A stretch of 64,000 nt of DNA from Tetracentron sinense. Its lineage: Eukaryota; Streptophyta; Magnoliopsida; Trochodendrales; Trochodendraceae. Below, piece by piece: positions 44,873-55,672 of the stretch (position 1 is its first letter; the number at the start of each line of letters is the position of its first letter). The notes below the pieces were generated by a model that did no database searches, was not told the DNA's origin, and was given only the letters and a program-made list of their open reading frames with translations. Both the position numbers and the translations under genes were made by a program. The stretch is from positions 16,626,548-16,690,547 of the forward strand of contig CM026565.1 of assembly GCA_015143295.1 (NCBI GenBank), in the 5' to 3' direction.

Positions 44873-47800
44873 TCATTCAAATAATTCTGGGTACTTCGCT
44901 TTGATTTCGGCTTCACGCTCCCATGTAGCTTCTTCCCGAGCATGGTGTTGCCATTGCATAAGAACCAAAGGGATTGTCTTGTTGCGAAGCACTTGATCTC
45001 TTTGATCTAAAATCTGAACCGGCTTTTCAATCAAGGTGAGGTCCTCTCGAATCTCCAACGGTTCCAAGTCTATGACATGCGAAGGATCCGCAATGTACTT
45101 CCGAAGCATAGACACATGGAAAACGTTGTGAACTGCGGCCATGTGAGGTGGGAGAGCTACCCTGTAAGCAACCTCACCAACTCGCGTGATAATCTCAAAA
45201 GGCCCAACATACCGAGGACTAAGCTTGCCTCGCTTGCCAAATCTCATGATCCCTTTGCTAGGAGATACTTTCACAAAAACTTGATCCCCTACTTGAAATT
45301 CCAAGTCCCTACAGCGCGTGTCCGCATAACTTTTCTGGCGATCTTGAGCGGCTTTCAATCGATCCCGAATGATCTTAACTGTGTTTGCAGTTTGCTCAAT
45401 CAACTCCGGACCAAGTACTTTCCTCTCTCCTACCTCATCCCAATAGAGAGGAGACCTACAAGTTCGCCCATACAAGGCCTCAAATGGTGCCATTTGGATA
45501 CTCGTCTGATAGCTGTTATTATAGGCGAATTCAACCAAAGGTAAGTGCTCTTCCCAACTGCCTCTGAAATCCAAGATACAAGCCCGAAGCATGTCTTTAA
45601 TGACTTGGTTCACTCTCTCGGTTTGTCCATCCGTCTGTGGATGAAAAGCGGTGCTGAAATCAAGTCGGGAATCCATAGCCTCTTGGAAACTTTTCCAAAA
45701 TCTTGACGTGAATCTTGGATCTCGATCCGACACAATACTGACGGGCACTCCGTGCAACCTCACCACTTCCTTGATGTACAAAGCGGCTAACTGACTAGAG
45801 TTGAAAGTAGTTCGATAGGGTAAGAAATGGGCAGACTTTGTCAGACGATCCACTACAACCCAAATCGCATCTGAGCCCCTTGCCGTCTTTGGCAAGCCAA
45901 CTATGAAATCCATGGATATGTTCTCCCATTTCCACTCGGGAATAGGAAGAGACTGCAATAGACCTGCCGGCCGCATGTGCTCTGCCTTCACCTGTTGGCA
46001 CACTAAGCATCGCGCTACATACTCCGCAACACCCCTCTTCATATTCCGCCACCAAAAGTGACTCTTGAGGCTCCGGTACATTTTTGTACCCCCAGGATGC
46101 ACTGTGTACTTAGAACGATGTGCTTCATCCATGATCTCCCTTCGAAGATCTGCATTGGCTGGGACACACAGCCTTCCCTTGAATGTGATAGCACCTTGGC
46201 TAGTGAGAGAGAAGTCCTCACTACCCTTAGCAACTTCCTTGTCCCGATAAGCCAACAATTCAGCATCCGTGGCTTGGTATTCTTGGATCAAATCTATAAT
46301 GTATGACCGAACCGTGACATTTGCCAAGATAGGACTACGAACAGAGTCATTAACACTAATGTCCAGATTTGCCAAATCTTCAAGTAGCTTCCATTCTTGC
46401 ACCAACATGTGTGCTAATAACCCCGGAGGTCTTCTACTCAAAGCGTCGGCCACTACATTCGCTTTACCTGGGTGGTACTGAATGGTACAATCATAGTCTT
46501 TCAAAAATTCCATCCAACGCCGTTGCCTTAGATTCAGCTCCTTTTGGGAGAAGAGATACTTGAGACTCTTGTGATCCGTGAACACATAGAACTCCACCCC
46601 ATAAAGGTAATGACGCCAAATCTTGAGTGCAAACACGACCGCCGCAAGCTCCAAGTCGTGCATGGGATAATTCTTTTCATGCTCCTTCAATTGTCTTGAT
46701 GCATAGGCAATGACTTTCTTGTGCTGCATGAGTACGCACCCAAGTCCAACGTGCGAGGCATCACTATACACCTCATACCCATAAGGTCCGGATGGCACTG
46801 TAAGGACAGGAGTTGTAGTAAGGCTCTTCTTCAGTTCTGTGAAACTGATCTCACACTTGTCGCTCCAGACAAACTTTTCATTCTTCCTTGTCAGGTGAGT
46901 AAGCGGTGCTGCAAGGCTAGAGAAACCCTCTACGAATCTCCTGTAGTAGCCTGCCAACCCAAGAAAGCTGCGTATCTCAGTAACACTCTTGGGCCTCGCC
47001 CAACTCATAACTGCTTCGATCTTCTTCGGATCTACCGAGATACCTTCTGCAGAAACAACGTGGCCTAGGAATGCCACCTCTTCCAACCAAAACTCACACC
47101 TGCTAAGTTTGGCGTATAGCTTGTGCTCTCTTAGCATTTCCAAAGCAAGGCGAAGGTCTCGTATGTGATCTTCTCGTGTCTGGGAATACACCAAGATATC
47201 GTCGACAAACACTATCACGCATCGATCTAGGTATGGCCGGAACACCCGGTTCATTAAATCCATAAAAGCTACCGGCGCGTTCGTGAGACCAAAAGGCATC
47301 ACCAAGAACTCGTAGTGTCCATATCGAGTCCGGAAAGCAGTTTTGGGAATATCTTCCGCCTTAATCTTCAACTGGTGATAGCCCGATCGAAGATCTATCT
47401 TTGAGAAAAACCTCGCTCCTTTCAATTGATCGAACAAGTCATCAATTCTAGGCAATGGGTACCTATTCTTTATAGTGACTTTGTTCAGTTGCCGATAATC
47501 AACGCACATCCGCATCGAGCCATCCTTCTTCTTAACAAATAACACCGGGGCACCCCACGGTGAGACACTTGGTCGAATGAAACCAAGGCCTTGTAATTCC
47601 TCCAACTGAGTCTTCAACTCTTTGAGTTCAATAGGGGCCATTCTATACGGAGCCCTGAAAATAGGAGCTGTGCCTGGTGCAAGCTCGATCAAAAACTCAA
47701 TCTCCCTGTCTGGAGGCAATCCTGGCAACTCCTCTGGAAATACATCCAGGAATTCACTCACAACCGGAATAGTCGATGAGTCCTTTGCCTCGGGGTTAGC

Positions 47801-48103
47801 TAAGCTTAAAGCCGCAAAACGAGCAATATATCTACTTTTCAACCCGCGAAAGTGGAATGGTTTTCCTCCTACTGGCTTGAAGAGTACCATTTTCTCAAAG
47901 CAAGCTACATGCCCATGATGTGCTGCTGACCAATCCATTCCCAATATAACATCAAAGTCTTGGAATCCAAGGACGATGAGATCAACCGCCAACTCGTGGC
48001 TTCCAACTTGGACCACGCTATTTCTATACACTTTATCTGCCAATACTGTTTTGCCGAGAGGAGTCGAAATGGCTAACTCCGGTTCTAGCTGAGTAGGCTC
48101 CAC
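44873..48103 (-). CDS. E3 pol: protease end, RT, RNase H, integrase, chromodomain
   Basis: An open frame of 1,076 codons. Parts: RT ([20 protein letters not shown] near residue 208, FVDDILVY near 305), RNase H (TDHKSLKYL near 510), integrase zinc-binding part (HPGGTKMY near 655), integrase core ([20 protein letters not shown] near 805), and a chromodomain at the end ([20 protein letters not shown]). The protease core with DTGSTHSFV lies just upstream near 48150. Length and order are those of Tekay/Del chromoviruses. A transposon polyprotein, not a host gene. Confidence 0.93.
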   Translation of the reverse strand: MEPTQLEPELAISTPLGKTVLADKVYRNSVVQVGSHELAVDLIVLGFQDFDVILGMDWSAAHHGHVACFEKMVLFKPVGGKPFHFRGLKSRYIARFAALSLANPEAKDSSTIPVVSEFLDVFPEELPGLPPDREIEFLIELAPGTAPIFRAPYRMAPIELKELKTQLEELQGLGFIRPSVSPWGAPVLFVKKKDGSMRMCVDYRQLNKVTIKNRYPLPRIDDLFDQLKGARFFSKIDLRSGYHQLKIKAEDIPKTAFRTRYGHYEFLVMPFGLTNAPVAFMDLMNRVFRPYLDRCVIVFVDDILVYSQTREDHIRDLRLALEMLREHKLYAKLSRCEFWLEEVAFLGHVVSAEGISVDPKKIEAVMSWARPKSVTEIRSFLGLAGYYRRFVEGFSSLAAPLTHLTRKNEKFVWSDKCEISFTELKKSLTTTPVLTVPSGPYGYEVYSDASHVGLGCVLMQHKKVIAYASRQLKEHEKNYPMHDLELAAVVFALKIWRHYLYGVEFYVFTDHKSLKYLFSQKELNLRQRRWMEFLKDYDCTIQYHPGKANVVADALSRRPPGLLAHMLVQEWKLLEDLANLDISVNDSVRSPILANVTVRSYIIDLIQEYQATDAELLAYRDKEVAKGSEDFSLTSQGAITFKGRLCVPANADLRREIMDEAHRSKYTVHPGGTKMYRSLKSHFWWRNMKRGVAEYVARCLVCQQVKAEHMRPAGLLQSLPIPEWKWENISMDFIVGLPKTARGSDAIWVVVDRLTKSAHFLPYRTTFNSSQLAALYIKEVVRLHGVPVSIVSDRDPRFTSRFWKSFQEAMDSRLDFSTAFHPQTDGQTERVNQVIKDMLRACILDFRGSWEEHLPLVEFAYNNSYQTSIQMAPFEALYGRTCRSPLYWDEVGERKVLGPELIEQTANTVKIIRDRLKAAQDRQKSYADTRCRDLEFQVGDQVFVKVSPSKGIMRFGKRGKLSPRYVGPFEIITRVGEVAYRVALPPHMAAVHNVFHVSMLRKYIADPSHVIDLEPLEIREDLTLIEKPVQILDQRDQVLRNKTIPLVLMQWQHHAREEATWEREAEIKAKYPELFE

Positions 48104-48329
48104 AGAAAAGCCTTCTGAAAAACTCGGCTAGACAAACGAATGAGTAGACCCGGTATCAATCAACACTCGAGCCAAACACTCATTGACTAGTAGGGTTCCT
48201 GAAATTTTAGCTAGCTAAGTCAATCCATGCATCAACAACGTATACATATAGGTATTTATATATATAACATGCCATATACGTACACAAAGAATAATTCATA
48301 ATAATTTAATTTACGGGTAATTAAATAAA

Positions 48330-49592
48330 TTACAACTGCGTACCTTGCACTACATCGTCAGATGCAAGTGCATCACCCTCTGTCAAGGCAAAAACTCGCC
48401 CCTGGTTCACCTGGCGAGACTTAGGTGTAGACCGGGTAGTCTGAGATGACGCCTGATATGATCCTACTGGGCGTGCTGGGGGCCTAATCCCCTGAGACTG
48501 GCCTGGTAAATGCCGATTGGGGCAATCCCTGATCATATGGCCCTGGCGACTACAATGAAAACATCCACTCGATGCTCTTCGGCAATCTCCTGCCGGGTGC
48601 CTTCGGTCGTATGAAGTGCAGACCTCGTGTGTATAAGTCGGAGGGGCCGAAGGTGGAGCATACCTCATCGTCTGAGGTGTAACTGGCCGTGGAGCTGGAA
48701 GAGCCTAAGGTCGCGGTGCCTGAGGCACATACTGCCGGGGAGCAGGAGGCGCATAAGATGGCCTCATCGGTGGTGCTGGCCACACATACTGATAAGGGCC
48801 GGTACGAGCCCACCTCTCTAGAGGTGCTGAACTACTGGATTGGCCTCTCGTCAATTCCCTCTTCTTGGACACTGCCTCAGAGTTGGTATCAACCAACAAG
48901 GCTTTATCCACCACTTCAGCGTAAGTGGCGTGCCTAAAGACCGATACTTTCTCCATGATGACATCCTTGAGTCCTTGCTCAAACCTCCTCACCTTCATTG
49001 CCTCGGTGGCAATCATATGTGTCGTGAAGCGTGATAGCTCCGAGAACTTGGCCTCGTATTGAGCCGTCGACATCAAACCTTGCTCGAGGTTGATGAATTC
49101 TCTCTCTTTCTTTTCCCGTGCTCCAATTGGAAAATACTTCTTATAGAACATATCCTTAAACTCCTCCCAAGTCCACGGTTGACCTTGCATGGTCAAGTCC
49201 CGTGTCCTCAATGCGGACAACCACCAATGGTGGGCTTCACCTTCTAGCATGAAAACTGCCCATGCTACTTTCTCTTCCTCTGTAGGAGAGAGCACTGCAA
49301 ATATCTTCTCAACCTGGAGGATCCAAGCCTCCGCAGCAAGAGGGTCCACACTCGCATGGAAGGATGGAGGCCTCAATCTCCGGAATGCCTCAACTCCAGC
49401 TATACGATGTACTGGAGCTCCAGGCGGTGGAGTAGGTGCCGCTGACGCTGGTATAGTTTGCCAAGCCACCAGGATGGCGAGTGTCTCAGCAATAGAGCCT
49501 AAGACCTGAGAGAGGTCCGGCTGCTCATCCTCATCCTGTGAAGAAGAGGAAGCTCTGGTATGTGGTCCACGACCCCGTGTGTTCCGTCTCAT
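48330..49592 (-). pseudogene. E3 gag (fossil, nearly whole)
   Basis: Start MRRNTRGRGPHTRA at 49592, then the gag core (VEAFRRLRPPSF, WAVFMLEGEAHHWW, FYKKYFPIGAREKKEREF), a Pro/Ala-rich linker and the CCHC knuckle CFHCSRQGHMIRDC near 48565-48525, with a second Cys/His pair ahead. It forms the particle and binds RNA. It is broken about once. An AT-rich spacer of about 150 bases (48190-48340) separates it from the protease, at the same place as in E2. Confidence 0.88.
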
Positions 49593-49920
49593 GACTAAAG
49601 TCCTGAGAATAATAACACCACATGAGTCTAACTTGAAACCACAGTTTATTTCAATACCATTTCACAATAATTCAATTTGTATTAGTTGTATAATACTAAT
49701 ATACATCACATCAAGTCATCAGAGTATTCATCACATTATACTTATACTTTAGTGTTCTAGCGTACCTAGGACCCGTACTTGGTTCAAGCAACCATTTTAG
49801 ACTAAGACTAAAGTTTAGTCTTACACTTGGAACCCGACTTACTTCCTTCCTAACTTGTTTCCTAACATATGCTCTTGTCAAGCCGTGGTATAAGATTCTA
49901 AGTGACCCTAGAGACCTAAA

Positions 49921-49938
49921 GCCTAGGCTCTGATACCA
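49921..49938 (-). promoter_or_regulatory. E3 primer binding site
   Basis: The minus strand reads TGGTATCAGAGCCTAGGC four bases inside the 5' LTR edge; Met-tRNA type, nearly the same as in E2. Confidence 0.9.
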
Positions 49939-50241
49939 CTTCTGTCGCGACCCAAAACCCACCCTAGGAGTTAGAGTGAACTTTGGACGACTAATCATGG
50001 CTTACATGACTTGCTTGACAAACCAACCTGCAAAAACCCACAGAGTATATACAATAGAGGATGACAGCGGAAACATAACTATAAAACACAGCGGAAGTCT
50101 AACAACCTCTCAGTATATACACATGGTCCAAGTTTAATACAAAGAAATCAAAACAAAGAAAGTGCGGACATGCCCGCCAAAATACATGGATATAATCACT
50201 CATGCTCACCCACAGCTAATCCACTCAGAATCTAACACCAC

Positions 50242-50361
50242 CTACTGATAACCCTCTACAGGAGGTTCCTCCAAAGGCTCCTCGACGTACTCCTCCTCCA
50301 CCCATGGACCAGGAGCACAAACATCAAATGGAGCAGCAGCTCCCTCAGAACCTGTCGACAT
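50242..50361 (-). CDS. MSAG-type small frame in E3 5' LTR (39 codons)
   Basis: Same frame as 42955-43074 with start MSTG in place of MSAG; the PFDVC and PWVEEEY core is kept. Confidence 0.45.
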   Translation of the reverse strand: MSTGSEGAAAPFDVCAPGPWVEEEYVEEPLEEPPVEGYQ

Positions 50362-51703
50362 AAGAAGTACGGCTGAGCATGGAATACTCAGCGGGTACCA
50401 AGCACTAACCAATAGTCATAGCATACGTATAGCATACATAAAGCAGGAAACAATTCACGCATATAAAGCAGGAATGATTCATATCATGACAATAAAGTAA
50501 AGCAATATAATTCAACATGTTTGCAATCATAAAAGCCGGTAAAACCCTTGAAATCTTGTGCACTTGACTTGACGGAAATTACCTTTTTTATGCTTGAAAC
50601 CTTGTCTACCGTGTCATGCGTGTCATGCTTGTATAATGCGTGTATCATGCTTGCTTGTTCTGAAAAGTAATCTACTTGTGAGGGAAGGGAGACCCTTCTT
50701 CCTAGAATGCTCATGCTTGTCCTTCCACTTGTGAGATTCACTTGTGAGATGTCCTTGTGAGATGCACTTGCGAGGGAAGGGAGACCCTTCTTATGAAAAT
50801 GCATGATTGTCTTGTCCTTGCCAAAAGTGAGGTAAAACATATCGTAGGATATGCCCCACCTCTAAATCCCATTCTTGAAAACCTCGGTAAATCATGTCAT
50901 GTATGCGTGCTCGTGAGGTCGTGTGCATACTTGCATTTGGAATTAAATATGGCATTGAGTAATTCATAACACATAACATCAATGATTTGAGCAATTTAGT
51001 ATTCATATCATTTAGGAAAAGCGAACAATCACACTATCATGACCCTAGCAATTTCCATAAACCTTAAACATGAAATTTATTAATTTATTATTCATCTCAT
51101 TCACCTTGACATTTCATCAAACATGGTGCATTCATTATTTATTAACCCTACAACATGCTTTTCTAGGTGGGTTATGCTCACATCATACGTGTTTGTTCAT
51201 TATGGATACAATGCCCTCCCCATTTCATTCATCACATCATTTCACACGGCATCCAATCGCCAATTCCGTCTCCATTCACCATTCACACCCGTCCATCTCA
51301 TAGCACATGTGTAAAAGAAAGAAAACAAAGAGAAATAAAGTAAAAGAAGGATCTATAACTAGGAGGGTAGCAAGAAGTACCGACCTTGAAGAAATGAGGA
51401 AGAAACCCCTTCCAAAAACGACCGTGAGGTACTGCCCTAGCTTGGGGAACGCTCTCCACGGGTGCTTGAGCCGTGATCTTGGAGAAAAGCCGGACTTGAA
51501 GTGATCTAGGGTCTCAAAACCCCTTTGATTCTTCTCGAAAAGCAAAACCCTAGCTTAGGAAACCCTTTCTCCTCTCTTCTAATCCCCCAAATCTTCTAAG
51601 TGTTGAGAATGAGCCCTAAAGGATCGGGTTAAACTCTTAAGGTAAGAGTGAACCGACCAAAAGACCATAATACCCTTACTGAAATTTCTACAAAAACGTG
51701 AGT

Positions 51704-51868
51704 ACCGAGCGATCGGTGTTAATGACCGATCGATCGGTTTCATAACCGAGCGATCGATTAAAATTTCACTCTCTGGAAAATTTCCCCATACAAAAATCTT
51801 GACCAGTCGATAGCCTCCGAGCGATTGGTTTTGGACTGATCGATCGCTCCATGGACCGAGCGATCGGT
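51704..51868 (-). promoter_or_regulatory. Palindrome array in E3 5' LTR (3+3 units)
   Basis: Units start (plus coordinates) at 51704, 51725 and 51745, then 51816, 51835 and 51855, again 19-21 apart. Unit number differs from the 3' LTR of the same element (4+1), while the spacing rule is kept. Confidence 0.72.
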
Positions 51869-52085
51869 GGTCTGCAGGTCCAAACAGTTTTGGCCATAAC
51901 TTTTGACTCGTTCGTCCGATTTTGAAGATTCAACTCGCGTTGGGTTCGTACTTCGAAAACAAACATTTCTGATATTTCAGAATTTCCAATTTCTTTCTTA
52001 TTTATTAATTATACCTCTTTAAAGGCAAAATGGCAACGAAAGTGTCATGTATTAAATGTGAAAAGGTCCAGGGCTCTACAACGGA

Positions 52086-52983
52086 TCACAAGAAGAAGTG
52101 TGTCAATGGATTGGTCCACAAATAAGGAAGACGTGCAAAATGGTTTTGCACCAATGAATGGAAGAAATCGGGTTAGTGTGTCAGGGACTTAATGCACCAA
52201 TAGAGAATTTCACAGAGATTTAGCGTAGTGGATGCTATTACGGTTACGAGTAACTTATAAGGTTGATGGCCGTGTTGCATCGGAAGATGCTTGGTGTGTG
52301 TTTGTGACTTTGGGCAAAGGATATAGATGTCAGTGCTACTATGGGATGACTTTAGTGCTGAAGTGGGACAACACGCCGATGCTCACATGCGTAAACAAAG
52401 GAAGCAGACCACGTAGGAAGTACCGTATGAGATGCGGTTGGCTTGCGAGCCTCGTCATGGGTGACGTACTTCATGTTCAAGGTGAACGATGAGTGTAGTT
52501 CAACGGAGTGAACTGTAATGGATGAAGCTTCAAGAGTGAAGTGGATGGCAACGGAATGCCTAGTGGAAGCTGAAGATCAGGGTTGTGAGACCGAAGATCG
52601 AGGTTCATGGTGACAATCAGTGTCAACGTAATGCTTGGGACAGCCAAGTGATGGTCATGGAAGGACCAAACATGCGCATGGAGATGTGTAATTGAAGAAA
52701 TTCGAGGAAGATTAACCCTCTCAGAAGTTCGGACAACGGGTTGAAGACAGAAATGTTGAAGACAAAAGCAGTGTACAGAGTCTTTAAGGCCAAGTTCAGT
52801 GTGAAATTGGGCGAAGTGTGGTGAATGTTTTAGACAAAATTCATGAGAATGTGAAGTTTGAGACAGTAATTGATATGTTAGTTCGTCAGAAGTGAGTTCT
52901 GATCTATGGAAGGAACAGGTGTGCAAGGTGTGTTGTAGAGCTAATTAATACTCGTTGAGAGTCGATGAGGACATCGACCTAAT
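52086..52983 (+). other. E4 internal region, right half
   Basis: Continues 41882-42651 after E3. No recognised protein; a plus frame of 86 codons at 52232 and a minus frame of 149 codons at 52477-52926 match nothing and are not called. Confidence 0.6.
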
Positions 52984-52997
52984 CAGGTGGGGAAGAG
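52984..52997 (+). promoter_or_regulatory. E4 polypurine tract
   Basis: AGGTGGGGAAGAG directly precedes the TGTCACGG start of the right LTR. Confidence 0.75.
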
Positions 52998-54190
52998 TGT
53001 CACGGTCAAAATTTTTCAAGTATTTCCATGACCGTGATATTGGGCTGCGATGGCTTGAGCATGGGCAAAGGATGCCATTACGGTGCCTAGGAGATAGGTG
53101 AGGCACTATGCAAGCGATAGCGTAGCGTGGTGCAAGGTTGGTGCCTTAGTGTTGAAGTACCGAAGTGAAGGCACATAGAGGTGTCTTGATGTTGTGTACG
53201 AGGTACTATGGTTTGGGTGAAGTGCACACGAAGAATTATAGAGTGAAGCTTGAGTTTGGTCCTTGGTCGGACACACGTGGGTGAGTGTTGTAGGGCCCAC
53301 ATGGTATGTTGGAAGTAGGGCCGATAGTACCTTCATTCGAAGAGAAAGTTAATACGAGTTTAATGGTACAGACGGTTTGTGGATATTCAGTGTACTGTTC
53401 CGTAAAAGACTAGTATGACTCCACCAGCAATGGTGATGTTTCCTTCTGGTAAAGGGTGAAAGGTTTATCATCCACCTTGAGGAGAAGGGTGTGCTCTACC
53501 TTCCCTTGTGGCACATCTGGGGCCACCTAATGAGCAACCCCAAAGGAGTTGGGGGCGGGCTCTAAGATCCTGAAGGGGATCTTGGAGTCTCCTTGGATGG
53601 TTGTTGGAGCATCCAAGGATGGAGCAAAGGAGACGGACATCCTAGCAATGCAGAAGAGCCTTCAGGCGAGAGGTTTCACCCTAGTACGGTCTTTAAGCGT
53701 GCAGTGTGCATCATGGTCATCTAGGAGGGATGCGAGGTATGGTTGGGATACTCGGTTAGAAGACCAAGGATGGCGTTATGGACGCCATGCCCTCAATGCT
53801 CGGTAAATGGGGCAGTGATGCTCCTAAGCTATCCACAATGTGTGGGAATGACCGATAGTCGTGTTCGAGAGTATCGGGTCGTGTTGGATGTTCGGCTTGA
53901 TCGGAGAACCTTAGCATCCTGAGAGATGTGCGAGACGGAACCTCGGTGACACAGGAACCTTATGTGTTGGACGAGTGTCAGGTGCGACATGATGAAGTAA
54001 TGCGTAAGCCAGCTGAGCGTAGCTTAGCGGATGGGACGCGATAGTAGGTCGTACCTTGTCGTAGCATTGTACACGAGATGTTGGGTCAGTTCAGTGGAAG
54101 GATGGTATAATAGTGTAAGGCTCGCCAAGATCAGGTGATGATCAAGGCTCAGCACGGTTGTTCTGCAAAATAAAAAAGTTAACTGTGACA
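52998..54190 (+). repeat. E4 3' LTR
   Basis: Matches 40669-41863 throughout with roughly 10% differences. Starts TGTCACGGTCAA, ends TAACTGTGACA. An inner copy of the end motif (TGACCGTGA, 53030-53038) pairs with TCACGGTCA at 53000-53008. Confidence 0.85.
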
Positions 54191-54284
54191 CAAGGTTAGC
54201 GTTGTGTGTGTGTGTGCACCAAGGGTGGCTAATGAGCCTAGTCCGGTAGACTAGGGTTTGGTTGACCAGGGTTGGTCAAAGTGC

Positions 54285-54535
54285 ATGGTTTGGGCCCGGT
54301 AAGCCTAAGGTAAGTCCAGTAGATTAGGGTTGGGCCCGGTAGGCTAAGGGAGAAGCCCGATAGGTTGGTTTGGCCCGTAGGTCTGAGGTAACTCCAATAG
54401 ACTAGAGTTGGGCCCCTTAGGCTAAGAGGGAAGCCCAGTAGGTCGGTTTGGCCCGGTAGGCCGGTTTGGCCTGGTAGGCCTAAGTTAGGCCCGATAGGCC
54501 AAGGGGTGAGGCCCGATAGGCCCAAGGGTGTTTTA
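54285..54535. repeat. GGTAGGCC minisatellite in Tat-B LTR
   Basis: Ten or so variants of GCCCGGTAGGCCTAAG, homologous to 10975-11215 in Tat-A. Confidence 0.75.
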
Positions 54536-54559
54536 ACCAAAGGTTAGGATTGCTAATCG

Positions 54560-55030
54560 GGGTTAAAAGAGGTAGTTAACCATGGTTAAGTATGCTAACC
54601 ATGGTTAACAAGTCCAAAGTCAATATTTTTTATCTTTTTAAATTTTTTTGGGATTTGTTTAGATTTTTCCCAGTGGTTAAAGATGCTTAACCGCGGTTAA
54701 GGGGGGAGGTCACCATGATTAAGGGTCTTAAGCATGGTTAAATGGCCAAGTGAGACCACTTTTGGGCTTCTCATATTATTTTAAAAATTTTAAGCATTTT
54801 TCTAGATTTTTCCTGGTTAAGGACTACTTAACCATGGTTAAGGGTTAATCACGGGTGGGTTTAACCATGGTTAAGGATCTGGTTGGGTTAAGAGTGGGCC
54901 CAGGATCCATGGTAGGACCTAGACTGGCCTCCACCTAGTCTAAGCCCCCACAAAGTCCAGCAAATACAAAAAAACCCAAAATTTTATTTCACTTTTAACC
55001 ATAGTTAAGGCGGGTTTAACCACGGTTAAC
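54560..55030. repeat. TTAACCATGGTTAA palindrome cluster in Tat-B LTR
   Basis: The 14-base perfect palindrome or a close variant (TTAACCGCGGTTAA, TTAACCACGGTTAA) recurs about eight times here, again at 62960-63000, and at 11280-11560 and 13090-13120 in Tat-A. Confidence 0.7.
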
Positions 55031-55672
55031 GAGGGAACCATGGAAAATCGAGACTACCAGTGGGTAGCTTGAAGTCCAGTGAACATTTTGAGCCCTTGTG
55101 GGGCCCAAGGGGAGGTTGGGTGTGGGCCCCATAAAAGCCCAAAGTTGTCTTATTGAAGTTTACATAAAATGACGATTTTTTAAACAAAAATGAAACAGAT
55201 TTTTTCTAAATTTTACGGTGATTTTGCCGCTGATTAGCTCAACCCCCGGGAGATTTGAGACCATGGTTGTGAAGCCTGCTATGAGAGAAACAATTTGGGC
55301 CCTTGTGGGGCCTAAGAGGAGGCCGGATGTGGGCCCCACAAAGGCCCAAAGTCGTTGCATTGAGCTGTTTGGCAGAACTGTCGACCCCACTTTGGAGTCG
55401 AATTAACCACAGTTAATGACGGAGTTAGAGGTTTAAAATGTACAGGGAGGTAGCCAGGAGTGTGGGGAGTCTAACCATGGCCTTGGTTTCGACCAAGGCT
55501 GGGTCTAACAGTGGTTAAACCGAGGTTAAAGGTTGCTAGTTTTTTTTTTTTTTTTTTCAAAAAGCACAAGCTCAGGAACTAAGGAAGTCAAACGCTCTGG
55601 AGGTGCATGTTAGCGAGTAGTTGATTTTAGGTGCAAGATAGCAAGATTTTCGTGAAGCTTTTTAGGGTTTTC

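Larger units (their letters stand above)
42657..52080 (-). mobile_element. E3: Tekay/Del-like chromovirus, nearly whole
   Basis: A 9.4 kb minus-strand Ty3/gypsy element with two full LTRs (49943-52080 as 5' LTR, 42657-44771 as 3' LTR), PBS, gag, pol with chromodomain, PPT, and an exact five-base target duplication ACGGA. LTRs differ at about 1.5-2% of positions by eye plus a few repeat-unit gains or losses, suggesting an age near half a million to a million years at common plant rates. It looks close to whole, with about two breaks. It sits inside E4, which sits inside Tat-B. Confidence 0.95.
49943..52080 (-). repeat. E3 5' LTR (2.1 kb)
   Basis: Full partner of 42657-44771 with the same internal order: palindromes 51704-51868, hairpin 50373-50391, MSAG frame 50242-50361. 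It ends at 52080 directly before the ACGGA duplication. Confidence 0.93.
40669..54190 (+). mobile_element. E4: non-autonomous LTR element (about 4.1 kb before E3 insertion)
   Basis: Two direct LTRs of about 1.19 kb (40669-41863 and 52998-54190) flank a Met-tRNA type PBS and a polypurine tract. CAAG repeats on both sides (40665-40668 and 54191-54194), consistent with a target duplication in the Tat-B LTR. The internal part (41864-42651 plus 52086-52997, about 1.7 kb) has no recognisable gag or pol, so it is a LARD-like element needing proteins from elsewhere. LTRs differ by roughly 10% by eye, an age of several million years. E3 is inserted within. Confidence 0.85.

Noticed and set aside
45077-45544. 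155-codon plus-strand frame
   Set aside because: Antisense shadow of the E3 integrase.
52477-52926. 149-codon minus-strand frame in E4
   Set aside because: No motif, antisense to the element, and E4 otherwise shows no coding; likely chance.
55196-55216. Possible LINE target duplication (GATTTTTTCTAAATT here and after 61801)
   Set aside because: The LTR sequence continues past 55216 for over 300 bases before the LINE, so the match is probably a T-rich coincidence or a repeat within the Tat LTR.
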